Source: DALYJJ01 sp033763935
GTDB taxonomy: Bacteria; Acidobacteriota; Terriglobia; Bryobacterales; Bryobacteraceae
Direction: 5' to 3'
DNA: 64,000 bases
Assembly: GCA_033763935.1 (NCBI GenBank)
Contig: JANRJO010000025.1
Coordinates: 33,085 to 97,084 of the forward strand
In this document: piece after piece, positions 26,956 through 34,647 of the stretch
How the letters are laid out: each line of letters opens with the position of its first letter
How positions within the stretch are numbered: position 1 is the stretch's first letter
Program-made: the position numbers and the translations under genes
Notes under the pieces: generated by a model
What the model was told of the DNA's origin: nothing
What the model saw: the letters and a program-made list of their open reading frames with translations, nothing else
Databases searched by the model: none

Positions 26956-28290
26956 ATGGAAAAACAACTCCGCCGCCACGCCATGGCCATCCTTCGCGCC
27001 GCCCTCCGTGCCGCCGATCCCGTCGAGGCCGTCTTCCGCCACGTCTCCCTCCGCGGCGACTTCCTCCACGCCGGCCGCCGCCGCTACTCGCTTGCCCGCA
27101 CTCGCCGCATCTTCGTCCTCGGCGCCGGCAAGGCCAGCGCCCAAATGGCCCTCGCCATCGAACGGCTTCTCGGCCGCCGCATCGCTGGCGGCCTCGTCAA
27201 CGTCAAGGATGGCCACACCGCCAATCTCCGCCGCGTCGCCCTCAACGAATGCGGCCACCCCGTCCCCGATCAGCGCGGCGTCGATGGCGCGCGCCGCATC
27301 GCCGAACTGGCCGGACAGGCCGAAGCCGCCGACCTCGTCATCGCCCTCATCTCCGGCGGCGCCTCCGCCCTGATGCCCTACCCCGCGCCGCCCATCACCC
27401 TCGCCGAGAAACAAGCCACCACCCGCCTGCTTCTCGAATGCGGCGCCACCATCCACCAGATCAACTGCGTCCGCAAACACATCTCCGCCATTAAGGGCGG
27501 CCGCCTCGCCGCCTTGGCGTCCCCCGCGCCCGTGCTCGCCCTCATGCTCAGCGACGTCATCGGCGACGACCTCGATGTTATCGGCTCCGGCCCTACCGCC
27601 CCCGATCACTCCACCTACGACCAGGCCCTCGCCATCCTCGACCGCTACCGTATTCGCGACCGCGTCCCCCACCCCGTCCGCGACCGCCTGGAACAGGGAG
27701 CCGCCGGCGCCATCCCCGAAACCCCCAAACCCGGCTCGCCCATATTCCGCAACACGCATAACCTCATCGTGGGCAGCAACGCCCTCGCCGTCGACGCCGC
27801 CGCTCGGGCCGCAAACGAACTGGGCTACAAACCCCTCATCCTGTCAACGTTTCTCGAGGGCGAAACCCGCGACATCGGCGCCGCCCACGCCGCCATCGTC
27901 AGGGAGATCCTCGCCAACCGCCGTCCCGTGAAGCCCCCCTGCTGTCTCATCAGCGGCGGCGAAACCACCGTCACCATCAAAGGAAGCGGCAAAGGAGGCC
28001 GCAACCAGGAGTTCGCCCTCGCCGCCGCCCCCGCCCTCGCCGGCTTCGACAACGTCCTCCTCCTCAGCGCCGGCACCGACGGCACCGACGGCCCCACCGA
28101 CGCCGCCGGAGCCATCGTCACCGGCTCCACCCTCCCACGCGCCGAAGCCCAGTCCCTCAGCATCGCCGCCGCCCTCGCCAACAACGATTCCTATCCCTTC
28201 TTCGAAGCCCTCGGCGACCTCATCAAAACCGGCCCCACCGGCACCAACGTCATGGACCTCCACCTCGCCCTCATCGCCCACCCCGTTTGA
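26956..28290 (+). CDS. Glycerate 2-kinase, MOFRL/GckA family
   Basis: A 444-residue protein. The N-terminal domain carries FVLGAGKASAQMA and ALISGGASAL, and the C-terminal MOFRL domain has SGGETTVTIKGSGKGGRNQE and GTDGTDGPTDAAGA. These enzymes convert glycerate to 2-phosphoglycerate (type II), linking serine or hydroxypyruvate metabolism to glycolysis. The start at 26956 follows aroK by 10 bases and gives the usual length. The last bases contain the -35 box of the following tRNA promoter. Confidence 0.88.
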   Translation: MEKQLRRHAMAILRAALRAADPVEAVFRHVSLRGDFLHAGRRRYSLARTRRIFVLGAGKASAQMALAIERLLGRRIAGGLVNVKDGHTANLRRVALNECGHPVPDQRGVDGARRIAELAGQAEAADLVIALISGGASALMPYPAPPITLAEKQATTRLLLECGATIHQINCVRKHISAIKGGRLAALASPAPVLALMLSDVIGDDLDVIGSGPTAPDHSTYDQALAILDRYRIRDRVPHPVRDRLEQGAAGAIPETPKPGSPIFRNTHNLIVGSNALAVDAAARAANELGYKPLILSTFLEGETRDIGAAHAAIVREILANRRPVKPPCCLISGGETTVTIKGSGKGGRNQEFALAAAPALAGFDNVLLLSAGTDGTDGPTDAAGAIVTGSTLPRAEAQSLSIAAALANNDSYPFFEALGDLIKTGPTGTNVMDLHLALIAHPV

Positions 28291-28316
28291 CGCCCCCTCC
28301 GCACCTCCGCTATCCT
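28287..28316 (+). promoter_or_regulatory. Promoter of tRNA-Arg
   Basis: TTGACG (28287-28292) and TATCCT (28311-28316) with an 18-base spacer. The expected transcript start is near 28323, 16 bases before the mature tRNA. The -35 box overlaps the stop codon of the glycerate kinase gene. Confidence 0.6.
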
Positions 28317-28338
28317 GTCAGTGTCCTCACCCAGCAGC

Positions 28339-28415
28339 GCGCCCGTAGCTCAGCTGGATAGAGCGTCTGGCTACGAACCAGAAGGTCGGGTGTTCGAATC
28401 ACTCCGGGCGCACCA
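28339..28415 (+). tRNA. tRNA-Arg, anticodon ACG
   Basis: A 77-base gene including an encoded CCA. The acceptor stem GCGCCCG pairs with CGGGCGC, discriminator A. The D arm is TAGCTCAGCTGGATA, the anticodon stem TCTGG/CCAGA encloses CTACGAA with anticodon ACG, and the T arm carries TTCGAAT between GGGTG and CACTC. The ACG anticodon (read as ICG) decodes CGU/CGC/CGA arginine codons. Codon style changes immediately downstream. Confidence 0.97.
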
Positions 28416-28540
28416 TCCTCCTCTTCATCACATCCTGATTCGTCGAGCTTCGCAGTGTCACCAGCGCACACGGGGCCGGCCCTCTCCCGCTGCATGCAAT
28501 TAACCACTATAGAGATCCAACTTCGGCCGATAAGCGAAAT

Positions 28541-29284
28541 GTGAAAGGATCCTGGCGCCTTCTACTACTCACCTTGCTCGCATGCGCCGTCCGGCTGGCT
28601 GCCAGCAATGATGACGCGCAGCTGTATCAGGAGTTGTTCCTGACCGAGAGCGTGTATGCACAAGAGGCTCGTGAGCTTCAGTTGACGTTGTTCGGCGTGA
28701 GCCGAAACCGCGATCTTTCCGGACGCCGGTCGCTTGCCACCGAACTGGAATACGGAATTACCGACCGGCTACAGTTGTCGGTCGAGTGGAGGGACCTCCG
28801 CTTCGGCAAGAGCAGCCTCGACCCGGAACGGCTGGCCGTGGGGGTCAAACGCAGCTTCCCCAGCCTGTTTGGAAAGTCCTTGCACGCTGCCCTTGGAACA
28901 GAGGTGACGCCGGACGGAGTCGCACCCTACGTTGCTGTAGCGCGCGATTTCAGAGGGCGCCGGATGCAGGTTTCAGGGCACATCGCGGCGGAGTTCGATG
29001 GATCCGACGATCTCGAGGAGGGCGGGAACAGGCGTCTGGAAACGAGTCTTGCGTTCTTGGGGGCGTGGCGCCGTTTTCGGTATGTATTTGAGATCTCCTG
29101 GGACAACGCGTCCATCCGGTCCGCACAGTTGTGCCCTGGACTCATCGTTCGAATCGGCCGGGGAAGGGACATCGGCTTCGCCCTTCCTATGCCGATGTCA
29201 AACGGAGGCCACCAATCCGGCCGTGCCAGGGGCTCAATAGACGGCGCCACCCGATTCATGATGTATCTGATTCAGGAGTTCTGA
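28541..29284 (+). CDS. Probable outer-membrane beta-barrel protein
   Basis: A 247-residue protein starting at GTG. It has a signal peptide (SWRLLLLTLLACAVRLAAS), followed by alternating hydrophobic strands such as LQLTLFGVSR, LATELEYGITDRLQLSVEW and LHAALGTEVT, ending with an aromatic residue (YLIQEF), as is usual for barrels. The YGITDRLQLSVEW strand resembles barrels of the transporter-like 'MetA-pathway of phenol degradation' type. It lies 3 bases before the hybrid kinase gene; codon use is less C-biased than in the nuo region, suggesting acquisition. Confidence 0.65.
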   Translation: MKGSWRLLLLTLLACAVRLAASNDDAQLYQELFLTESVYAQEARELQLTLFGVSRNRDLSGRRSLATELEYGITDRLQLSVEWRDLRFGKSSLDPERLAVGVKRSFPSLFGKSLHAALGTEVTPDGVAPYVAVARDFRGRRMQVSGHIAAEFDGSDDLEEGGNRRLETSLAFLGAWRRFRYVFEISWDNASIRSAQLCPGLIVRIGRGRDIGFALPMPMSNGGHQSGRARGSIDGATRFMMYLIQEF

Positions 29285-29287
29285 GCC

Positions 29288-31195
29288 ATGGCAGAGCCGG
29301 TGAGCAATGCGTCGCGGGAGTTGGACGCTGCAGCGGATCCGGTCACAACCTCGGCGCGCCGGCGGCGCCGGGACCTGTGTTTATGCCTGGTGTTTGCTTT
29401 GGTTGGTTTCCTTGCCTGCTCATACTTCGAGGCGTTCGAACATTTCGCGCAACTCGCTCGTGAGCACGAAGAGTGGCAACTCGACGAAGTGATCGTTGCG
29501 GGCTTCATCGCCTCGATCGCCGCCGCGGTCTATGCTGCACGGCGGTCACAGGACGCGCGCCGGGAACTGGCGGTTCGCCTACTCACCGAACAGCAACTGA
29601 TTCAGGCGAGGCTCGATGCCGAACGGGCAAGCCGGGTGAAAGGCGAGTTCGTAGCCAACATGAGCCACGAGATCCGTACTCCGCTCAACGGCGTTCTGGG
29701 GCTTGCGGAGGTAGTACTGAGCACTCCCTTGCAGCCGAATCAGCGGGAGATGATCGAGATGCTGCGGGACGCTGCGGAATCCCTGCTCGCCGTCATCAAC
29801 GATGTTCTCGATTTCGCCAGGATGGAGTCCGGGAAACTTAGGTTTACCGTAGTGGACTTCGACATTCGGGACATGGTGGGGAGCACCCTGAAGACCATGG
29901 CCGTCCAGGCTCACAACAAGGGTCTCGAACTCGCATGGCACATTGATGCGGGCGTGCCGCAAGTCATTCAGGGAGATCCTTCCCGGCTGAGACAGGTGAT
30001 CGTCAATCTGATCGGGAACGCCGTCAAGTTTACGAATCGAGGGGAAGTGGTCCTCCACGTTTCTACCGAAGCCGTAGCCGGTGATCGCTGCTCTCTGCAG
30101 TTTACGGTGCGAGACACCGGACCGGGAATCCCAGCCGAGAAGCAAGCCATTATCTTTCAGGCTTTCGAGCAGGTGGACAACTCGGTTACGCGCGAGTGCG
30201 GTGGCGCGGGCCTCGGGCTCGCAATCTGCTCACAACTGGTCGCGCTGATGGGGGGGAGGATTTCCGTAGAAAGTGAACTCGGAAGAGGGAGTGTTTTCCA
30301 GTTCACAGCCGAGTTCCGGATGGGACCGTCGGTGCCGGACCACAGCGACGCCCTGCAACTTGTTTCCGGCCGTGCGGTGCTGATCGTCGATGACAACGCC
30401 ACTAACCGCTACATCCTCGAGCGCACCGTAGCCAACTGGAATATGAGGGCGGCGGTCGCGGACAGCGGGGCAGCTGCATTGCACGCGGTCACCGAAGCAC
30501 ACGAGAGCGGCGGCGGGTTCGATCTGGTTCTGCTGGATTGCCGGATGCCCGGTATGGACGGGTTCGAAGTCGCGGAGCGGATGCGATCCGCTACGGTTGC
30601 CTATCGCCCAGTTATTATGATGCTGACTTCCGACGAGCGGCCCGGTTCTGGTGCGCGAAGCAGGGAGCTTGGTGTCAGCACCTGGCTGACCAAGCCTCTA
30701 ACTCAAAAGGAACTGCTCAAGGCGATCTGTGAGGCCTTGCGGCCGGGATGCACCGATCAGCGCGCGACCGCGCACCGCCAACACCACACGAAACGCGCCA
30801 AACGGTCGTTGCGCGTTCTCGTAGCGGAAGACAACAAGGTGAATCAGGTCGTCACCGCGAACATGCTCACCCAGGTCGGTCACGTGCCGGTAGTCGTGGA
30901 GAACGGAGCAGAGGCAGTTACCATTCTCCAGCGCGAGGCATTCGATGTCGTACTGATGGATATGCAGATGCCCGTCATGGGTGGGTCCGAGGCAACCGCC
31001 AGGATTCGCGAGAACGAACGATCTACCGGTGGTCACATCCCGATCATTGCGTTGACCGCTGGCGCGTTAAAGGGTGACAACGAAAAATGTCTCGCCGCCG
31101 GCATGGACGGATATCTTGCGAAACCGGTTCGGCGCGACCTGCTGTTGAAGGAACTCGAGTTGCGTTGTGGTAACCCCGTTCAGGCCGCTGTTTGA
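29288..31195 (+). CDS. Hybrid sensor histidine kinase with two receiver domains
   Basis: A 635-residue, BarA/ArcB-like protein. Transmembrane segments at about 31-47 and 67-84 enclose only a 20-residue periplasmic loop. The phosphoacceptor is His127 in NMSHEIRTPLNG. The ATPase domain follows (NLIGNAVKFTNRGEVVL, DTGPGIPAEKQ, GGAGLGLAICSQLV). Receiver 1 has LLDCRMPGMDGFE and receiver 2 has LMDMQMPVMGGSE, each with the late lysine (LTKPL, LAKPV). No Hpt domain is attached, so the final output partner lies elsewhere. With such a small sensor loop, the neighbouring barrel protein may supply the input; this is a guess. Confidence 0.92.
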   Translation: MAEPVSNASRELDAAADPVTTSARRRRRDLCLCLVFALVGFLACSYFEAFEHFAQLAREHEEWQLDEVIVAGFIASIAAAVYAARRSQDARRELAVRLLTEQQLIQARLDAERASRVKGEFVANMSHEIRTPLNGVLGLAEVVLSTPLQPNQREMIEMLRDAAESLLAVINDVLDFARMESGKLRFTVVDFDIRDMVGSTLKTMAVQAHNKGLELAWHIDAGVPQVIQGDPSRLRQVIVNLIGNAVKFTNRGEVVLHVSTEAVAGDRCSLQFTVRDTGPGIPAEKQAIIFQAFEQVDNSVTRECGGAGLGLAICSQLVALMGGRISVESELGRGSVFQFTAEFRMGPSVPDHSDALQLVSGRAVLIVDDNATNRYILERTVANWNMRAAVADSGAAALHAVTEAHESGGGFDLVLLDCRMPGMDGFEVAERMRSATVAYRPVIMMLTSDERPGSGARSRELGVSTWLTKPLTQKELLKAICEALRPGCTDQRATAHRQHHTKRAKRSLRVLVAEDNKVNQVVTANMLTQVGHVPVVVENGAEAVTILQREAFDVVLMDMQMPVMGGSEATARIRENERSTGGHIPIIALTAGALKGDNEKCLAAGMDGYLAKPVRRDLLLKELELRCGNPVQAAV

Positions 31196-31303
31196 TGGCC
31201 TGACCAAATGTGACGCCCGCCGGCCACTAACTAAGACCGCAGGTTGCACATCCGCGTCCTGCACGCCTCGCTTCCATATAAAATCGGGTTTTCCGAGTCT
31301 TCT

Positions 31304-32109
31304 ATGGCCGTTCCCGACTTTCAGTCGTTCTTCGTTCCTGTCTTACGCTCCACAGCAGACGGCAATGACCATTCAACGCCGGAACTCCGAGACCGCATCG
31401 CCGCCGACCTGAAGCTCACGCCGGAGGATCTCTCGCAGAAGCTGCCAGGTGGCGTACAGACCGTGTTCGCCAACCGGATTGCATGGAGTGCTGTTTACCT
31501 GACGAAAGCCGGGGCGCTGGAGCGCATCAAGCGGGGCGTTTTCAGGATTACGGGACGTGGGAAAGAGCTTCTGGCGCTCAACGTTCCGAAGCTCACGGTC
31601 AAAGATCTTTCGCAACACCAGGAGTTCGTCGCCTTCCATAAGGGCTCGCAGGACTGTGCCGACGAGGTGGAGGATATCAAGGCTGAGAAGACCCAGACAC
31701 CGGAAGAACAGCTCGCGAACGCCTACAAGGTGCTCCGGGACTCGCTGGCAAACGACATCTTGGAGACGGTAAAGAAGGCGTCACCGACATTCTTTGATGA
31801 ACTTGTCACCGACCTTCTGGTTGCGATCCGGATACGGCGGCGACGGCGGCATCGACGGGATCATCAAGGAAGACAAACTCGGGCTGGACGTCGTCTACGT
31901 TCAGGCGAAACGCTGGTCGAACTCGGTGGGGCGGCCAGTTGTCCAGGCGTTCGCCGGGAATCCGGAAGGCGCCCGGGCCAGAAAGGGCGTGCTGATCACC
32001 ACATCGTGGTTTTCCCAGGACGCTCTCGATTGACCACGACATTGGCGCGAACGTGGTCCAGACGTACAAGATCAAGCGGCTGGACTCGGACTACTTCGAA
32101 GGGGCATGA
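31304..32109 (+). pseudogene. mrr: Decayed Mrr-type restriction endonuclease
   Basis: Homologous to Mrr, the type IV enzyme that cuts modified DNA. The N-terminal winged helix (31304-about 31810) is in one frame up to FFDELVTDLLVA. The catalytic part (GYGGDGGIDGIIKEDKLG and VYVQAKRWSNSVGRP) continues in a second frame to a stop at 32033. The last piece (IDHDIGANVVQTYKIKRLDS) lies in a third frame up to 32109. One extra base near 31820 accounts for the first shift. Compared with E. coli Mrr, about 15 residues between GYGG and DGGIDG and about 27 residues before IDHDIG are also gone. The gene is surely inactive. Confidence 0.85.
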
Positions 32110-32168
32110 GGTCAGCCTCAAGACCGTCAGGAACAGCCAGCTATGACACGATCTCTCCGGACCGCCCG

Positions 32169-32396
32169 TTATTCACCACTCTCGAGATCTGCCCGCGGGA
32201 TCCCAGACTGCCGGATAATGCTCTGGAGCGTACCAATGCGCAGTTCACGATGCAAAGGGACAGGTACGGTCGTCGTACCCTCAGGGGCTCTGAACTACAT
32301 CACCGCGTGACTGCCGCGCTGGCGCACTCTCTGGAAGCCGTGCCGTTCGAGAATCGCGCAGACTGCTTCGCCCGAAAGAGGAGGAAGCTTAGGCAA
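32169..32396 (-). pseudogene. hicA: HicA toxin gene with premature TAG (first hicBA locus)
   Basis: The frame begins with TTG at 32396, overlapping the end of hicB, and reads PKLPPLSGEAVCAILERHGF, then the HicA core QRVRQRGSHAVM. Codon 34 is TAG (32297-32295), where relatives carry a glutamine. The frame continues intact after it (FRAPEGTTTVPVPLHRELR, GTLQSIIRQSGI) to a TAA at 32169. A single C-to-T change therefore truncates the toxin just after its catalytic histidine. Confidence 0.85.
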
Positions 32397-32616
32397 CCCT
32401 TACCTCAACCTGAGTCACCAATACCTCTGGACTGAAGCGACGGCTCAGTTCTCGCGCATCAGCAGATTCGAAGAATAAGGTCAGCGCCTCGATGAGGTTC
32501 GTGCGTGCGGCTTCGATGGAGTCACCCTCACTGGCCACGTCGTACTCCGGACACAGCGCAACGTAGCCATCGCCCTCGCGTTCGATGATCGCCGTCAAAC
32601 GCAACGAAGCAGCCAT
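32389..32616 (-). CDS. hicB: HicB-family antitoxin
   Basis: A 75-residue protein of the HicB/UPF0150 fold: LRLTAIIEREGDGYVALCPE, then VASEGDSIEAARTNLIEAL. No DNA-binding domain is attached. HicB normally blocks the HicA mRNA nuclease. Here the gene is intact while the downstream hicA has a stop codon. It is transcribed first, upstream of hicA, the reverse of the canonical hicAB order. Confidence 0.85.
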   Translation of the reverse strand: MAASLRLTAIIEREGDGYVALCPEYDVASEGDSIEAARTNLIEALTLFFESADARELSRRFSPEVLVTQVEVRVA

Positions 32617-32739
32617 GCCTGCATTCTACAGCGACGAACGTCAGATCGGCTTGCCCACGGTGGCCAGTAGATCCCGCTCCCCGCCCATCCTGTTACACCT
32701 CCCCCACACCCCCGCCCCGCCTCCACGTCTAACCTCCCC

Positions 32740-34005
32740 ATGCAACGCCGCCAGTTCCTCGCCCTCCTCTCCTCCACCAATTGGCCCTCCTTCCGCGGTC
32801 CCAACGCCACCGGCACCCTCCCCTCCGCCGACCCTCCCCTCCAATGGGACCGCCCCCTCTGGACCACCCCCATCCCCGGCGCCGGCCACGCCAGCCCCGT
32901 GGTCTGGGGCGATTCCGTCTACGTCATCACCGCCGTCCCCGCCGGCGCCCCCACCACCGTCGACCTCAAAGCCAATGATCGCGTCGTCTTCGCCGAAGAC
33001 CGCGTCCCCCACACCTGGAAGCTCCTCGCCCTCCACCGTGCTACCGGCCGTATCCGCTGGCAGTCCGACCTCCATCAGGCCACCCCGCGTCAGGCCCGCC
33101 ACTCCCGCGGCTCCTACGCCAACGCCACCCCAGCCACCGACGGCCGCCGCATCGTCGTCTCCCTCTGGCAGGAGGCCATCGCCTGTGTCGACGCCAAGGG
33201 CCGGCTCCGCTGGAAGAAGGACATTCGCCCCGCCGATCCAAAGGCTGCCCTCGATGCCGCCAGTTCCCCAGTCATCGACGGCAATCTCGTCTTCCTCCAA
33301 TGCGACTGGAGCCCCGGCGGCTTCCTCCTTGCCCTCGACCTCGACTCCGGCAACGAAGTCTGGCGCAAGCCCCGCGCCGAGGGCCACTCCTGGACCACAC
33401 CCGCCGTCTACCGCTCGCCTCAAGGCGAATCCGTGCTCGTCGCCAACAGTTCCCGCCGCATCCTCGGCTACCGCACCCGCGACGGCGCCGAGTTATGGTC
33501 CTTCGATAACTCCACCACCCAGCCCTGGGATCGCATTCCCGCCCCGGTCGTCACCGGCGATCTCGTCATCGTCACCGGCGGCGCCCCCGACCGCCCCATC
33601 TACGCCATCCGCACCTCCGCCTCCGGCGAAGTCAAACCCGAGCACCTCGCCTGGACCACCGGCCGCGGCGCCCCCTACATGTCCACCCCTCTCGCCCTCG
33701 ATGGCCTCCTCTACACCGTCCAGGGCAACGGCATCCTCACCGCCTACGAACTCTCCACCGGCGCCCGCCTCTACCAGCAGCGCCTCGGCTGCCAGGTCTC
33801 CGCCTCGCCCGTCGGCGTCCCCGATCGCGTCTGCCTCCTCGCCGAGGACGGCACCCTCTTCTCCATCAAATCCGGCCGCACCTACGAACTCCTCGCCAAA
33901 GCCAGCGCCGGCGAACCGTGCCTCGCTACCCCCGCCCTCAGCGGCCGCCTGCTCATTGCCCGCGGCATCAGCAGAGTCGCCGCGTTCGGCCAACCTGCTA
34001 AGTAG
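32740..34005 (+). CDS. PQQ-like beta-propeller protein
   Basis: A 421-residue protein. It starts MQRRQFLALLSS with a twin-arginine-like motif but a very short hydrophobic stretch. It then shows FRGPNATG and a series of propeller blades with the PQQ-repeat pattern (LLALHRATGRIRWQ, ACVDAKGRLRWKKD, LLALDLDSGNEVWRK, ILGYRTRDGAELWSF). The family is probably exported. No catalytic quinoprotein residues can be identified, so a structural or binding role is as likely. The 3' end overlaps the convergent AhpD-like gene by 8 bases. Confidence 0.82.
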   Translation: MQRRQFLALLSSTNWPSFRGPNATGTLPSADPPLQWDRPLWTTPIPGAGHASPVVWGDSVYVITAVPAGAPTTVDLKANDRVVFAEDRVPHTWKLLALHRATGRIRWQSDLHQATPRQARHSRGSYANATPATDGRRIVVSLWQEAIACVDAKGRLRWKKDIRPADPKAALDAASSPVIDGNLVFLQCDWSPGGFLLALDLDSGNEVWRKPRAEGHSWTTPAVYRSPQGESVLVANSSRRILGYRTRDGAELWSFDNSTTQPWDRIPAPVVTGDLVIVTGGAPDRPIYAIRTSASGEVKPEHLAWTTGRGAPYMSTPLALDGLLYTVQGNGILTAYELSTGARLYQQRLGCQVSASPVGVPDRVCLLAEDGTLFSIKSGRTYELLAKASAGEPCLATPALSGRLLIARGISRVAAFGQPAK

Positions 34006-34543
34006 CCCGCCGCCACAACCCCTGCGACTCCACCCGCAGCGCCCGGTTGAACTTCGACGACGCGTTCTCCCACGCAATCAACGCCGTCAGCTCCACCACC
34101 TCGTCCTCACCGAAAAACTCTCGCACCCTCGCGAACAGCTCCTCGGTCACCTCCCGCCCCGTCACCGTCATCGCATCGGCGTATTCCAGCGCGGCCCGCT
34201 CGCGGTCACTGTACAGAGGACTCGTCGCGTACTCCCCCAAAGCCAGGATCTTCTCGTCCGGCACGCCCAGTTCGCTGCCCACGGCAGCGTTGATGTCCTG
34301 TCAGAACACGCAGCCGTTATGCCATGCCACCCGCCGGTTGATCAGCGCCGCCAGCTTCCCGTCGATCAGCCCGGACGCATCCAGCCCGCTCCACATCCCC
34401 CGCACGCCGCGAAAGATGCTCGGCCGCCGCGCGTAGATCAGGTGATTCAACAGCGGCCCGCCCCACTTCTTCGCCTGCGCTTCCAGCACTGCCCGAATCG
34501 CCGGCTCAACCGTGCTCGCTTCCACTCCGCCAATCCTTGCCAT
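33998..34543 (-). CDS. AhpD/carboxymuconolactone-decarboxylase-like protein, candidate selenoprotein (CxxU)
   Basis: A single frame of 181 residues is interrupted only by TGA at 34303-34301 (codon 81). Before it: LINRRVAWHNGCVF; after it: QDINAAVGSELGVPDEKI. The family redox motif is CxxC, and the TGA stands exactly at the second cysteine, giving CVF-U. The part after the TGA is well conserved in style (DRERAALEYADAMTVTGREV, ENASSKFNRAL), with no other stop or frameshift. A 7-bp hairpin with a G-first loop lies 18 bases after the TGA, as in bacterial SECIS elements. Sec-containing AhpD-like proteins are known from bacterial surveys. The alternative is a simple nonsense mutation. Confidence 0.65.
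34273..34289 (-). promoter_or_regulatory. Candidate bSECIS hairpin downstream of the in-frame TGA
   Basis: On the minus strand CGCTGCC-GTG-GGCAGCG forms a perfect 7-bp stem with a three-base loop starting in G. The loop begins 19 bases after the TGA. Known bacterial SECIS elements have a stem of a few base pairs, a G within the first two loop bases and a loop roughly 16-37 bases after UGA; all three conditions hold. GC-rich coding sequence can form such stems by chance, so this is support and not proof. Confidence 0.55.
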
Positions 34544-34634
34544 GCTTCACCATCGCACACCATACCGGCCTGCCCAGTACAGCTCCGTGTCAAAAATTCA
34601 CGAAACTGTAGCCATTCGCTCCCCTGCTCTCAGC

Positions 34635-34640
34635 TACAAT
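34635..34640 (+). promoter_or_regulatory. -10-like TACAAT, 7 bases before an ATG
   Basis: TACAAT ends 7 bases before the ATG at 34648. If this is the -10 box, the transcript would start at or next to the start codon and be leaderless. No convincing -35 element is visible. The same hexamer stands upstream of two other exported-protein genes (37526-37531 and 52528-52533). Confidence 0.35.
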
Positions 34641-34647
34641 CCGTCCG

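Noticed and set aside
26479..28290. 603-codon frame as one long protein
   Set aside because: The first 159 codons are out of frame with aroK; the glycerate kinase begins at 26956 as shown by its N-terminal family sequence.
32295..32297. TAG in hicA as a possible recoded amino acid
   Set aside because: Bacterial TAG recoding is limited to pyrrolysine and a few lineages; relatives have glutamine here, and two other hicA copies are also broken. Simple mutation is the better explanation.
28339..32700. Possible direct repeat of the tRNA 3' end as attachment site
   Set aside because: No second copy of the T-arm/acceptor sequence was seen downstream to 32700, and no integrase is present.
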